NCBI GenBank assembly: GCA_947846985.1
Contig: CANTUZ010000004.1
Location: 53,235,672-53,299,671, forward strand
Direction: 5' to 3'
DNA length: 64,000 bases
Origin: Fratercula arctica
Taxonomy: Eukaryota > Chordata > Aves > Charadriiformes > Alcidae
Part shown: positions 40,001 to 52,000 of the stretch, in pieces
Layout: each line of letters starts with the position of its first letter
Position numbering within the stretch: position 1 is the first letter of the stretch
Notes under the pieces: model-generated
The model's input: the letters and a program-made list of their open reading frames with translations, nothing else
What the model was told of the DNA's origin: nothing
Databases searched by the model: none
Position numbers and translations under genes: made by a program

Positions 40001-43000
40001 CGTCAATTGGTCTTAGAGCGGAAAACAAGTAAATTTTAAATTATACTATATTTTTATATAACAGGACAGCTTTGCTGACTACAGAAAAACAGAGAAAGAA
40101 TCTGACTTGCACAATTTCTCTTCTGACTAGTTTTAAAAACAATCCAGAAAGTACTCTCTAAAACAAAGAGAAATGACTATACACTAGGGTATCAACTGAT
40201 AACATTTTCATTTGCATACCTCCACTGGGGTCCTGGATTTCCATATGAACTAAATCAGGGTCTCCATCAACTCCAGCAACAGCCCTGAGAACATAATATA
40301 ATTAAGTTATGCAGAGCCAGCTACAGAACAATCATTATGTGGATGGAGAAAAGAAAGGATTTCATACTAACCAGCTTTAACATTCTATCTGGGAAATTAA
40401 AATAAACCCCACTTATAATGTACTATTACTAACACCTAGATAGAAACTATTTTTTCTGTATTTGACATTACTTTTTTCTTAAATTTCTTTAGAATCTCTT
40501 TTACTAAAATATGCATACAAATAGGAACAATTGGGGAAAAGAACACAAATAGGTATGAAACTGGAAACAAAACTTCATAATCATAAATGGATAAATACAC
40601 ACACGGAGATATGCACACACTCACATGCACTGGCAAGCACTAGAGCATCTTTTTACAATTACCTTTGACATTTGAGACTACAAGGCAGATTTAGTGCTAA
40701 AAAAGACCTAGATTCTATTCTTATGAGAAATATTTTAAACTTGAGACACAACTTCCATAATGAATTGATACATTTTTGGTTAGTATGTTCAGAAGAAGAG
40801 TAGATTCCGCTTTGACAAAAGAAGAAAGTGAAGAATAATTTTGAGAAGAATATCCTGAGAAGGAAATTCATCCAGAATTGATCAAGATGCAGTTTAACTT
40901 TGAAAAGGTGTAATGGGAATACCAGTTGATTTTCTCTTAGCATCTCCCATGTCAAATATGCTCAGCCAAAAGATGAGCTTTCTACCCTTAGGGCTTCCAT
41001 CCCAACCTGGGAAAGGCAGCCCCAGCTGCGCTTTTGTCTGGCCCTTCCCTTGTCATTAGTCAGGCAGATTCTCCAGAGAAAGCTTTGAGCCGACAGTCAT
41101 GCTGTCAACTAAGCGAAACAGAATCCCGCCCTACTCCCATAGCTACATCGCTCTTCACTGGCACGGTACAAGTCCATCCAGTCAGCAGATGTGAGTTGAA
41201 GACACACAAAGGAGATACACTGAGTGATAAAGTGCAGCTGGATGCAGATATTAAAAAAGCCCATTAAAATACTTAAGAGAAAATGATCATTTTGATACAA
41301 TTATTAATAATCAAATGCAATAAAACTATACTTTTGACTGAAATTACATCACTGTTTAATGATTTTAATAGCATTGATTTATGAGGAGCGGTTAAAACTC
41401 AGACTCAGTAATTGGTGGCTCCTTGGGAACGCAGACCAGGGGGAAGAGGCTGGATGATTTCCACTGCTGCATAACAACCAGAAATAATCACATATGCTGT
41501 TTTTCCCTAATAACATAAATTATCAGTCTGAAGAAGGAGGGGGAGGGGGAAGGATGAGCCCCCACCAAGCCATAAGATGTGAAGGAAACTTCTAGTGGGA
41601 ATTTTTTAGTAAATGCATGGAAAAATCTTCCATTTATTAAGAAATTGGTCTCTGAAAAACAAACTATTCTAGCATTTTGGAGGCAATACATTAAGTCAGA
41701 GAAGACGTTACATTCATTGAGGTCTGATAAGAATATATTTGAGCAGAGGGAAGGGATCTGTGAACTTTTCCCTGTGCGAGCTGTATATATTTTTCTAGAT
41801 ACTCACAACACACCAAATCAAACCTGCTATCAACTTTGCAGTCAGCTTTTCGAAGGAAGAAAATTGTGCTTGCTGAATAGTTTATTTTTTGTGCTGGACT
41901 TCATGCAGCTGAACCACAAACTAAACTAAAAAAAACTTCAGGGTTGAAATTTTCCAAGGCTCAGCCTGACGTGCTGATTGGCATCAATAATGCAAAGACA
42001 GTTTTTGGGTACTTTTGAAACAACCTCTTATATCTATAATTTATCACACACAATTTCATAAGCACAGTTTGAGATTATTGTCAACATCTTCACCTTCCTA
42101 TATTTCCTTCAACAGCTCAGAAGTGACAATGATCTCATGTCTACCGTGTTCCTTCTAACAGCGGCAGCTGGCACAAGTAGCCTCTAATCTCGTTTCCCGT
42201 GTAATCTTTTAGTGCAAGAGGTTGTAACTGATCTGTTTTAATGAACACTGCCTCAACACAGAAGATGAATTTCCAACTCAGACTACTTTTCTCCTTTAGA
42301 TTTCTATTTGAGTAGATGTGAATAAGTCACAAGGAAGGGGTTTTTTTTATAAACCAGACAGGAAAAAGCAATACCTCTTTCCCTCTGAAGTTCAGACATT
42401 TCCCCTACTCCCTCTTTTAAAACTATCCTTCATTATTCAGGAGAACAGTTACTTCCAAAGGTTAAGTCCACTCTTCTTAAACTAGCTTCCTAAACTCAGT
42501 GTCCATTGACTATAAAGGTGGTTTAGGATGACAGCTCCAGGCTGCAGTCTGACAAGCATTTCTCCTAATTGCTCTACCAGATTAAGCCACCCCATTCTGT
42601 GTCCCCAGTCTTGCCTCTCATTCACCGCCTCAGACGTCCCATTGCACTTGCCAGGTCCCAGTGTTGGGAATTGTCTAATTTACAGGTGATCCTAGACCTG
42701 TAGATCTCTAACTTTAGACGCATCTAACAGGAGAGATCCACCCTTTAAGTGCAGAGTTTATCCATTCTGAAAGGCACAAATTAAGTAAGCAGAATATTTC
42801 AAAAATATGTTTTGTGTTTTTCATTACTCTAATTGTACAGATGAGCTATAACAGCAGAGACCGTTTACTCAGTGAAGATGTTACACCCTCAAAGTCTACT
42901 TTAGAATGTCAGCTCAAGAGCAGAGTTTCCAAACTCCTAAGTCCCTTTACCCAGCTTTACAAACACTTAGAAATAGTCCTTTCTTCTTTTATAGAAAAAA

Positions 43001-46000
43001 AGACCCCACCTCTTATGGCTGCTAAGAAAATCTTCAAAGCAGAGTATAACTAATGCAGAGAACTTGAAGCTACATCCCTGAAGAATAAACTAATCTACTC
43101 ATTTCAGTGGACTACTCTGCCAACAGCACTTTAAAAAGCAGTACTGCTATTTCACTTGTGCTTAAATCATGAACCAAAGGGAAAGTCGTATGACACTATG
43201 CAGGCTAAACAGTCTAGGTCCCTCTAGGTCCCCGTACGATACAGCTTTCTTAAAACGATGGGCAAAAAATGTACATACAGAAACATATACAGTAAATGAT
43301 CCACTTAAAAGGAAGGCTCAATTATATGTTTTTTCATATTAAGAGAGAAATATAAGTCAATTTTTCTTTCGCATTCTCATTTACAAACTTACTACTACAA
43401 CAACATAAATGCATTGTAGCACTGTGAGGATTGTTTCCATACATTCATTCACAAGCACAGTTTACTGTTCCTCAGCTGGCTTTAGGATAGGACCTCTTCT
43501 GTCTTACAAAGCACAGACACGATGGACCCTGATAACCCAACAGCTTCTTCCTTTTTAGTTGACATTTCAGCACCAATTTTCAACTTTTTTTCCCCAAATG
43601 GAACACGCACTTTCTCGGGAACTATTTTTCTCAATTTCAACAGGGCTTTTAGCTTTGTTTGGTCAGAATTTCCCACTTTTCTTCTCAGGGTAGTTTGCAA
43701 TGAAAATGGTCATATCTCAGCAATCTGGGACCATTTCTTTCTTTATGTGTTTTACTTGGGTAAAGGAGGGCTCACTACTGAATTCAGGGTTTTCTGGGTT
43801 TGGGTTGTTTTAGCACTTTACGTTCAACTGTTAAAATTTCCAATGAAATTCAGACGAACTTTAATTTTAGATCAGACAAGTCTTCCTCTAGGAAAAGAAA
43901 TATCTCTTGACCAAGTACGTAATGCTAGATAAAGCAAGTGCAACACACCAGCAGTTCAGATCATGTAACAGCGTGGTTACAACACTTCAGAATTAAAATA
44001 GCCTCACTTGATTGTAGGGTGGTGTAAATATAGGCAGCCTCAATATGCTTCTTCCCTTTCCTGTGAACACAAGTTCCCATCATCTCCCTTGTGCTTGTCT
44101 GACACCATGTTGAGCCTCTTGGGAAAACTAGTCCTGCAGAATGTAATTTTAGAACTTTTTGGAGGGATTAGTTTTCTGTTTCTTAAGTCACCAGATCATG
44201 GCAGCAGTTGAGCACCAATCCTGTGCAAGAAAAGCAGCAAGATACTCCCTTTTGGTGGTGCAGAGGTGAAATGGCCTCAGCACCAGTGCAGCCTTTGTGC
44301 ATGACTAACCTCATTTATGTTATAAAGCTGCATCTAATAAAACATGTTGAGAAGCAGAAGGAAATTCAGGGCACCTTTGTTTCCATTCAGGCCTGAATTA
44401 GGTCTCCCGAGGGACACTAGAGCCCTTTCTTTTACACACGGTTTTTTAGACTTTAGGGAGGTTCTCCTGAAAGATTAGCTGTTGTACGATCTAATTCTTC
44501 ATGTCTCCGCATTAGTGTTCGCCAGGTAATTCCACTGACTTTAACAGCATTACATCAGCATGGAAATGGTGCAATGGAGGGGAATAACAAGCCCTCTGCA
44601 TCTGCCTTGGTCTGTGTATAAACGTATACTCCATGATATGACCATCCGGTATTCTATACTTTTAAATAATCATGCTGAAATTCTAAGCGTTTTGAATTTT
44701 CTGTTAAGCATTCCAATTATGAGACCTTTGGCATTATTTTAATATTAATTTTTCTTTTATTCAGCTACCTCTCTTCTTCACACACTGCCCTAGTATTTTC
44801 TAATACTAATACTGCATGCAGTATTAGAAAAACACCAATACTCACCTGAAATTTTATATTTGTGTAATATACATGAACAAAAATGACCACTGACATAATA
44901 CTATGCATCCCAAAATGTGAATCATAAACATCATAGAATCGCCTAGGTTGGAAGGGACCTTTCAGATCAGCTAGTCCAACTGTCAACCTAACACTGACAA
45001 AACCCAGTCCCTTACAGGATAATTATGATTCATATTTTACTTCAAGGCAGTGAAGGCATATTTTACTTAAGGGCAGCGGCTTGCTTAGAAAGCAAGTTAA
45101 AAGCATGCAAAATTTTCTGCTGAGTAGCTTCAAATGGTATTGACTCTTGGCAACCTGGTTACTCAGGTAGACAAAACTACGATTTGATTCATACAAGCTA
45201 AAAATGTGTTTGATTATGACTGATTTGTATTTCAGGCCTTGCCACCTTTGCATCTGCTTTGAAAGACATACCTTCAATGATTCAGTCAATGCCCTACACA
45301 GCCAATGTGTGCTGTGTTTTTTAAGTTAAGTATTTACTCCCTATGCTTAAATGCTTTTTAACAAAAATATTTTTCCTGGCACCTTTATCCAAACAGCATA
45401 GCTGGAGTGGTTTGTCATTGCCATGGGTTGACCTTGGCTGGCCTCCAGGTGCCCAGCAAGATGCTCTATCACTCCCCCTTCTTAACAGGACAGGAGGAGA
45501 AAATAAGATGAAACGCTCATGGGTTGAGATAAAGACAGAGAAATAGCTCACCAATTACTGTCACAGGTGAAACAGACTTGACTTGGGGAAGATTAATTTA
45601 ATTTATTGCCAATTAATAACAGTGTAGGATAGTGAGAAGAATTACACAAAACTAAAAAAACCCTCTCCTCAGATTCAGTTTCACTCCTTGACTCTTCTAA
45701 TTCCTCTGACTGAGCAGCGCAGAGGGATGGGGCATGGGGGTTGCCGTCAGTTCATCACACGTTGTCTCTGTGGCTCCCTCCTCCTCACGCTCTTCCCCTG
45801 CTCCAGTGTGGGGTCCCTCCCATGGGAGACGGAGTCCTTCACAAACTTCTCCAGCATGCATCCTTCCCACTGGGTGTAGTCTTTCAGGAACAGCGTGGGT
45901 CCCCTGTAAAGCCACAGTTCCTAGCAGCAAACCTGCTCCAGCGTGGACTTCTCTCCACAGATCCACAGGTCCTGCCAGAAGCCTGCTCCAGCGCAGGCTC

Positions 46001-49000
46001 TCTATGGAGTCACAGCCTCCTTCAGGCATCCACCTGCTCTGGCATGGAGTCTTCCATGGGCTGCAGGTGGATATCTGCTCCACTGCAGACCTCCACGGGC
46101 TGCAGGGGGACAAGCCTGCCTCACAATGGTCTTCAGCACGGGCTGCAGAAGAATCTCTGCTCTGGCACCTGGAACACCTCCTCCCCCTCCTTCTTCACTG
46201 CAGAGGGGGAGGAGGTGTCTGCAGAGTTGTTTCTTTCACATTTTTCTCACTCTTCTCTCCCAGATGCTGTTGCGCAGCTTTTTTACCCTTTCTTAAATAT
46301 GTTACCACAATGGTGCCGCCAGTGTCACTGATGGGCTCAGCTTTGGCCAGCGGTGGGTCTGTCTTGGAGTTGGCTGGAACTGCCTCTGTCTGACATGGAT
46401 GCAGTTCCTGGTCTCTTCTCATAGAAGCCCCAGATGCCTCTGCTATCAAACCTTGCCACATAAACCCAATAGAGTCATACACATCACCACACAGATAGAA
46501 ATAGAAACAAATACCATCCCAAGTGATTAAGTCACATGTTAAGAGTGACTACCCACACAGATTCTTGGCTTCCCACACAAGAGCCTTTCACACAAAATTC
46601 AATGTTAAAGGCTCAATGAAATCCTCTTTGCATTTCTCTTTCCTTCAGGGCATAACATCGCTGAAATCCCCTCTTTCACCTGACACTTGAATAGCTAGGA
46701 ATCCAGGACTTGACATTAATGGGTACGGCTGTGATTGATTACTCTTGTGGGATTTCATCATGAGAACAGAACTTCAGTCCTCTGAGAACAACTGCTATAC
46801 CCAAATAAACTCGCCATTTTTTATTTTTATGCTCTCACCTCTCATGAAAACAGAGAACCTACAGCTAAAAATAAGAGTAACGGATACCGATAGCATAGGA
46901 TCCACATATCTAGTGCACTGAGGATAAAGAATTTCTAAGGCTCTAGACAGAGTCGTAAAGGAAATGCGCTGGGCCTAATTCTCTGTTAATTACCAATTCA
47001 TGACCTACTGTCCTGGGGTATGTTTGTGCTGGTGTAGACAGCTGATTCACAATCTATTCCTTGCTTATGTATTACTACGCTCTATTTTGAGAAATCAAAA
47101 GGAACTTAACTGGTGCATAAGCCTTGGGGACTGAAAAGAATAGCAGCAGAGCCAGAGGAATCCTTAACTGCACTACTCCCTCTTCTTCTCAAGGATTACC
47201 ATACAATACACCTTTCTTTTTTTTTTTTTTTAATGGGCTTGATATATGTACTTATAAAGGATGGGTAGTGTAACATCCCCTAAACAGAAATCATCCCATT
47301 AGGGCAATACTGCATGGCCATTTGCAGTTTACATGCAGCAGGTCACAGTAATCAAAGTTTCTTAATTTTAAAGCACAAGAATTTGCTCAAAATGGAAACT
47401 TCTCACATTCAAAAAAAAAAAAAAAAAAAAAAGGATCTGAATCTTCCTAGCTAGTCTTTATACAGAATAAAAATTTTATTTTTTAAATGTTGATACAAAA
47501 TAAATTTTTTTTGTTTTGAATTACAGTGCGACTTAGTAGTTAAATTTAAGTTAATTTCAAATCCGCATTTCATAATTTTGCTTTGAAAATTAAAAAAAAT
47601 CTTTTAATGAACAATGTCAGAGCAATTATTTTCAGTATTTCCATCTTTTATGAACAGGGTTTTTTCCCTGTATTTTGATTTTTTCATTTTAACTTGAATG
47701 AGAAAACAAAGAAAAATAAAGAAATTTCTAGAATACATCTGTTTTGAAACCATCTTTACATCTATCAGATGTAGTGCTGAGGGACGTGGTTTAGTGGTAA
47801 CTTGGCAGTGCTAGGTTAATGGTTGGACTTGATGATCTTAAAGGTTTCTTCCAACCAAAATGATTCTATGATTCTATCTGCAGCCTTACAGCTTTTTTGA
47901 TTTTAGAATAGAATGGAGTAGACTACAGTATTTTCAGTTGGAAGGAACCTACAACGACCATGTAGTCCAACTACCTGACCACTTCAGAGTGGACCAAAAG
48001 TTAAAGCATGTTGTTATAGACGTTGCCCAAAAGCCTCTTAAACATTGACAGGCTTGGGGCAATGACCACCTCTCTAGGGAGCCTGTTTTGCTTCACAAAA
48101 TGCTGAGAGAAGACAAACTGCTATGAAGGATTGGTCAATTTTCCTTTCCAAAAGAATAAATTAAACAAATTGGTAAAATGTCTGGGAAGGGATACGAAAA
48201 TGCCACACTATATCACAAATAGGAAGAAAATATTCTGTACTCCTAAAATAGAGATGGCAGTATACACTTTCCACTGGTCCCAGTCATCCTTCCATTAGTT
48301 CTACTATCATGAAAGACCAAATTCCATACATTAAATCTGCAAAGATACTTCAGGAATGGTGCAAAACACTTGAAAAGCAAATTAAGCCAAGAAGATTATT
48401 TTAATATATTGCTTATAAATTTACAGCATAAGATCGAAACATAAATAATTTAAAATACTCAGTCCCTACTGACCTTCTTTTAATATAAATACATAAAACA
48501 TGCCATTAAATTAATTGCATTTGGATTTTCATTGATTAAAAAAGAAATGCTTCTTCAGGAAATGCACAAAGATCTGGCTGCTGCTGGAGGCATCAAAAAA
48601 TTTGTTTCTACAAAGCACAGGAAAATATTATGACTGATAATATTTGTAGTTACCAGGCTGAAATAAAACTCTTAGGCTGTATTATCAACCTCAGTGGCAA
48701 AGCCTGACTGAAATCAATGAAGAAACATCTGCTAAAGATCTGCCCAGAACCAGCCAGCATCAGCAAGACACACACCCTCATTTATAGAGATGTACAACTA
48801 GTTTGAATTAATTTCACCTATCTTTAACACACCAGATGTTATGTATTGCCAAGAAAACAATACTGGACTTAGTGTCCTAATAGGTATTCTTACATCTGTT
48901 GAAAACTACACAAATACTTGTTTCTATCTAGCACTCAGATAACTCAGGTGATGAAGGCCATAAAGTTTCATATAATGACAGAGTAACTCCCATCACGTCC

Positions 49001-52000
49001 AAACCCCCACTTGCATCAGATTCTATATTGCAACGTTGTGTATGATATTAGAAGTAAAATATATTTATATATCTGTATTTCTATGGAATTTTAAGGGAAG
49101 GATCGTTTGGTACTGATGAGGCACTAAATTTGCTCCCAAATCCTTGCTGTTGCTGCTGATACAGCTGTTGAGAGAAATCAGAATGGTCCACATACAGAAA
49201 AGGGGAAAGTGAAAACCTAGAAAATACTTCTAATGGTTATAAGTGTACAGACTCCTATAATTTATTATTCTTATCTGAGAGGAATGTGACGTTTATGAAC
49301 AACCATGACTTTGAAGTACTACCTGGGAGTTGTTCCTCTTGAAGCTCCAGGATGCTTCCCTGCTTGTGTCTGAATGATATAAGGATTCTGACACACAGCA
49401 AGTCAGACAATATTAAACATGCCTTGCTGGCTTTAATTCTTACATACAAAAATTATTGAGAGATTGCTTGAGTCAGAGCAAAACTGACACATATCTCAGT
49501 GATATGTTACATTTTTCATAATTTAAGTGTGCTAAATATATACCTAGACTCAGATAAGAACAACATCTTTACACAATCTGCAAAAGAGAGGCTTCCACTG
49601 TTCTTTCTTACCTGTTAGTAACTTCGACGGTTTTCAGACCTAACACATTTGAAAAATTTCTTTGATTAAAGACAGAGAGCCACATGATCTCCTGATTTAC
49701 ACTCTATATAATCTTGCTACAGAAAAATCAGTTTTAAGGCAGACATGACATTTCTGACCCACTGCATTACTTCTAAATGACTATACTCTTTCACATGGTA
49801 GTTAAGAGACCTGTAAAGCGTATTGCCTATGAAACTCCAGCTGCTGTGCAGAAATAAGTTCTTCACTAAGGCTTTATTCTGCAGGAGCCAGTGAATCAGC
49901 CTGACCCTTTCTGCTTAAGTAATTCAGTAGAAAAGGTTGATATAAACTGGAGTAAATCAGATGGGTGTTACTACAAACCAACCGCAGGCTCGTGTTCTAC
50001 AAGTATGGCCACTAAATAGGTTGCAGACTGAAGAAGAGGCACTCGGAAGTGTGAAAAAGCTCCCTTTATATGTCCAGGGATAATTACACCAACAGGGCAG
50101 CAGGGTAGGTTAGTTCTTGTGCTCCCAACTCTTTGAAACAGGGTTTAACCTGTCCACATGTCCCTGCCCTGGGTCACAACCTCCCCAAGTTTTTTTGGAG
50201 GCCAAGGGCCAATGTCTCTTTAGGTATTGTAACAGCTCTGCATGCTTTGTAACCTCTACACCGGCAGTTTAAGCAGGTTGGGGGTTTGTTTGTTTTGTTT
50301 TCCCCCGACAATGGGAGTATCTATTTCAACTCAAGAGAAAAGCAACTACCTGAAGAACAAGTAGGATCACAGTACGAATGCCAAACACATCTCAAATCTT
50401 GCAACCAAGATCAGGTAGATCCATTTCAATACTGGCAACACCACTAGCAAACCACCAAATATTGCTGAAAGCCAGATACGGCTCCATAGACATACAGATA
50501 ATTATATTTTATGTAATTGACACAGATCGAAGTCCTTCTAGAACTAAAATCAAAAGTCATTTAGGGAACAGAAGTGTCTAGCATGTTATGACTAATCCTG
50601 TAATAAAAAATACTAATTATTGGTAATGATACAGTTATGCATAGCCCATACTTACACACTGAAGTAAAAAGTGAAAGGGGGAATTCTCTGGCTTTTTCAA
50701 TAGAAATCAGATAAATATTGAGTGTGAAAACTGACCATTTTTAAATACAAAATCAATTAAAAACACTATCAAAAGAGTAATTTCAGTATAAAAAGTTATA
50801 CATTTTCCAAATTAACTTCATTTGTATAGAAAACAGGCATTGACTTATTCTTCAAACATTTTGTCAAACTGCTCAAATCACTTTTTAAGCATTTTGAGAG
50901 ACTGCAAAATATTTGAGCTGAACATGAAATCCTTTGATATATGTGTACTCGATAAAGTCATATGTTTCACCAGTTTCCTTAATAGCTTAAGTTTATATAT
51001 GACTCCAGTTAATAGGTCTGATTCAACCTCGCTTAAAAAAATGTTATAGATTTTTCTCTGCAAAAAAAGACTGCTCTCCTTTCTAAAGATCAATTTCACT
51101 AGTAAAACGAAGAGCAATTTCATTGGACATTACAGCTCTCTTTAAATCTTGGGCTCCCATAGATCCAGACCTATAACCCCTACATGTGCTGACACTTGGT
51201 ACGATCACTGGCACGAGTATGAATTTGCAATATGCAGCAACACTGACATCATCTGCAAAAGGCACCAAGGCTTGTACTGTCCCCATCAGTACCTCTGGAA
51301 ACATCTTTCTTGATTAGAATGAAGTACTTTTGCTGTTCATTTTTTTGTTTGGAAAACAACAGACTTCTTACCAAAAAATATGATCTTTTGAAACTCGTTC
51401 CTGCAGAAGCATCCATTTTTTCCCCAAGTCAATGGATACATAAACCTATGAAAGGGGAAAAAAAAAGAAAAATTGGATGATAGGAAACTGCTAATGTTGT
51501 ACATCTTCAAAGACAGGCCCTATGTCACTATTAAAATAACAGATTGCACACCAATAAAAAAAAAAATAAAAATCATTACCAGGAGTTCTCTACAATGTTT
51601 TTCAGAGTAATAACCTTTCATAGAGAAAATCTTATAAAATATAATCTATAATGACCAAAACTCAGTGACAATGTCTTCTTGTTTACCATGAAAACAATTC
51701 ACAGTTCATTTTCGGTCAGATGCTCTTTTACATCAGCATGATTACACAGAGGGATGGTAACAGGACACTTTTCTTCTCCTTCTTCCCATTCATTGGCCAA
51801 ATAAGCAGAAGTATTACCTTTATGCTTCAAGCCTTAATTCCATCAAAAACACTTAAGCTAGGAAGTCAATGGATTTAAAACTCTGCTAAAATAGGACCAA
51901 AAGATATTAGAGAAATGCTTAAGAGATTTGGTAAGGAGAGATGCACTTAAGGGCTTGCTTTGTGGGTCCCAATTTGAGACCCATGAGAAATGGTCACTCA

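Larger units (their letters stand above)
45419..46473 (-). mobile_element. solo LTR of an avian endogenous retrovirus, 1,055 bp, same orientation as SORCS2
   Basis: Read on the minus strand, the LTR begins at 46473 with 'tctattgggttt' (expected TG, here mutated to TC) and ends at 45419 with '...ggtcaacccatggca'. It is flanked by the 5-bp target duplication GTCAT at 45414-45418 and 46474-46478. Inside are a TATA-like 'atatttaag', a long G+C-rich part built of imperfect repeats around 'gggctgcag', and an AATAAA signal near the 3' end. Unusually long frames are open on both strands (for example 138 codons minus, 219 codons plus), which I take as an effect of the biased repeat composition. No internal viral genes are present. 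Confidence 0.9.
40285..51371 (-). other. SORCS2 intron, 11.1 kb, with a mobile-element cluster
   Basis: Complete intron with GT-AG ends. Its middle (44.8-48.1 kb) is a cluster: a 22-bp palindrome (44806-44827), an antisense CR1 (44932-45012), a 1,055-bp solo LTR (45419-46473), an A22 tract (47411-47432) and two CR1 copies with facing 3' ends (47774-47877 and 47905-48110). The stretch 50080-50290 is richer in G+C and could be an unrecognised old repeat. Confidence 0.85.

Noticed and set aside
41375..41470. Possible old CR1 fragment ('tatgaggagcggttaaaactc')
   Set aside because: Only about 20 bp resemble CR1; the rest does not follow.
43522..43932. 136-codon plus-strand ORF
   Set aside because: Length is within chance expectation for the window, and no motif or repeat was recognised.
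45734..46393. 219-codon plus-strand ORF
   Set aside because: It lies wholly inside the LTR at 45419-46473, antisense to it, in stop-poor repeat sequence. No host gene is supported.
50080..50290. Possible old LTR or repeat, G+C-richer
   Set aside because: No termini, target duplication or family sequence could be identified.
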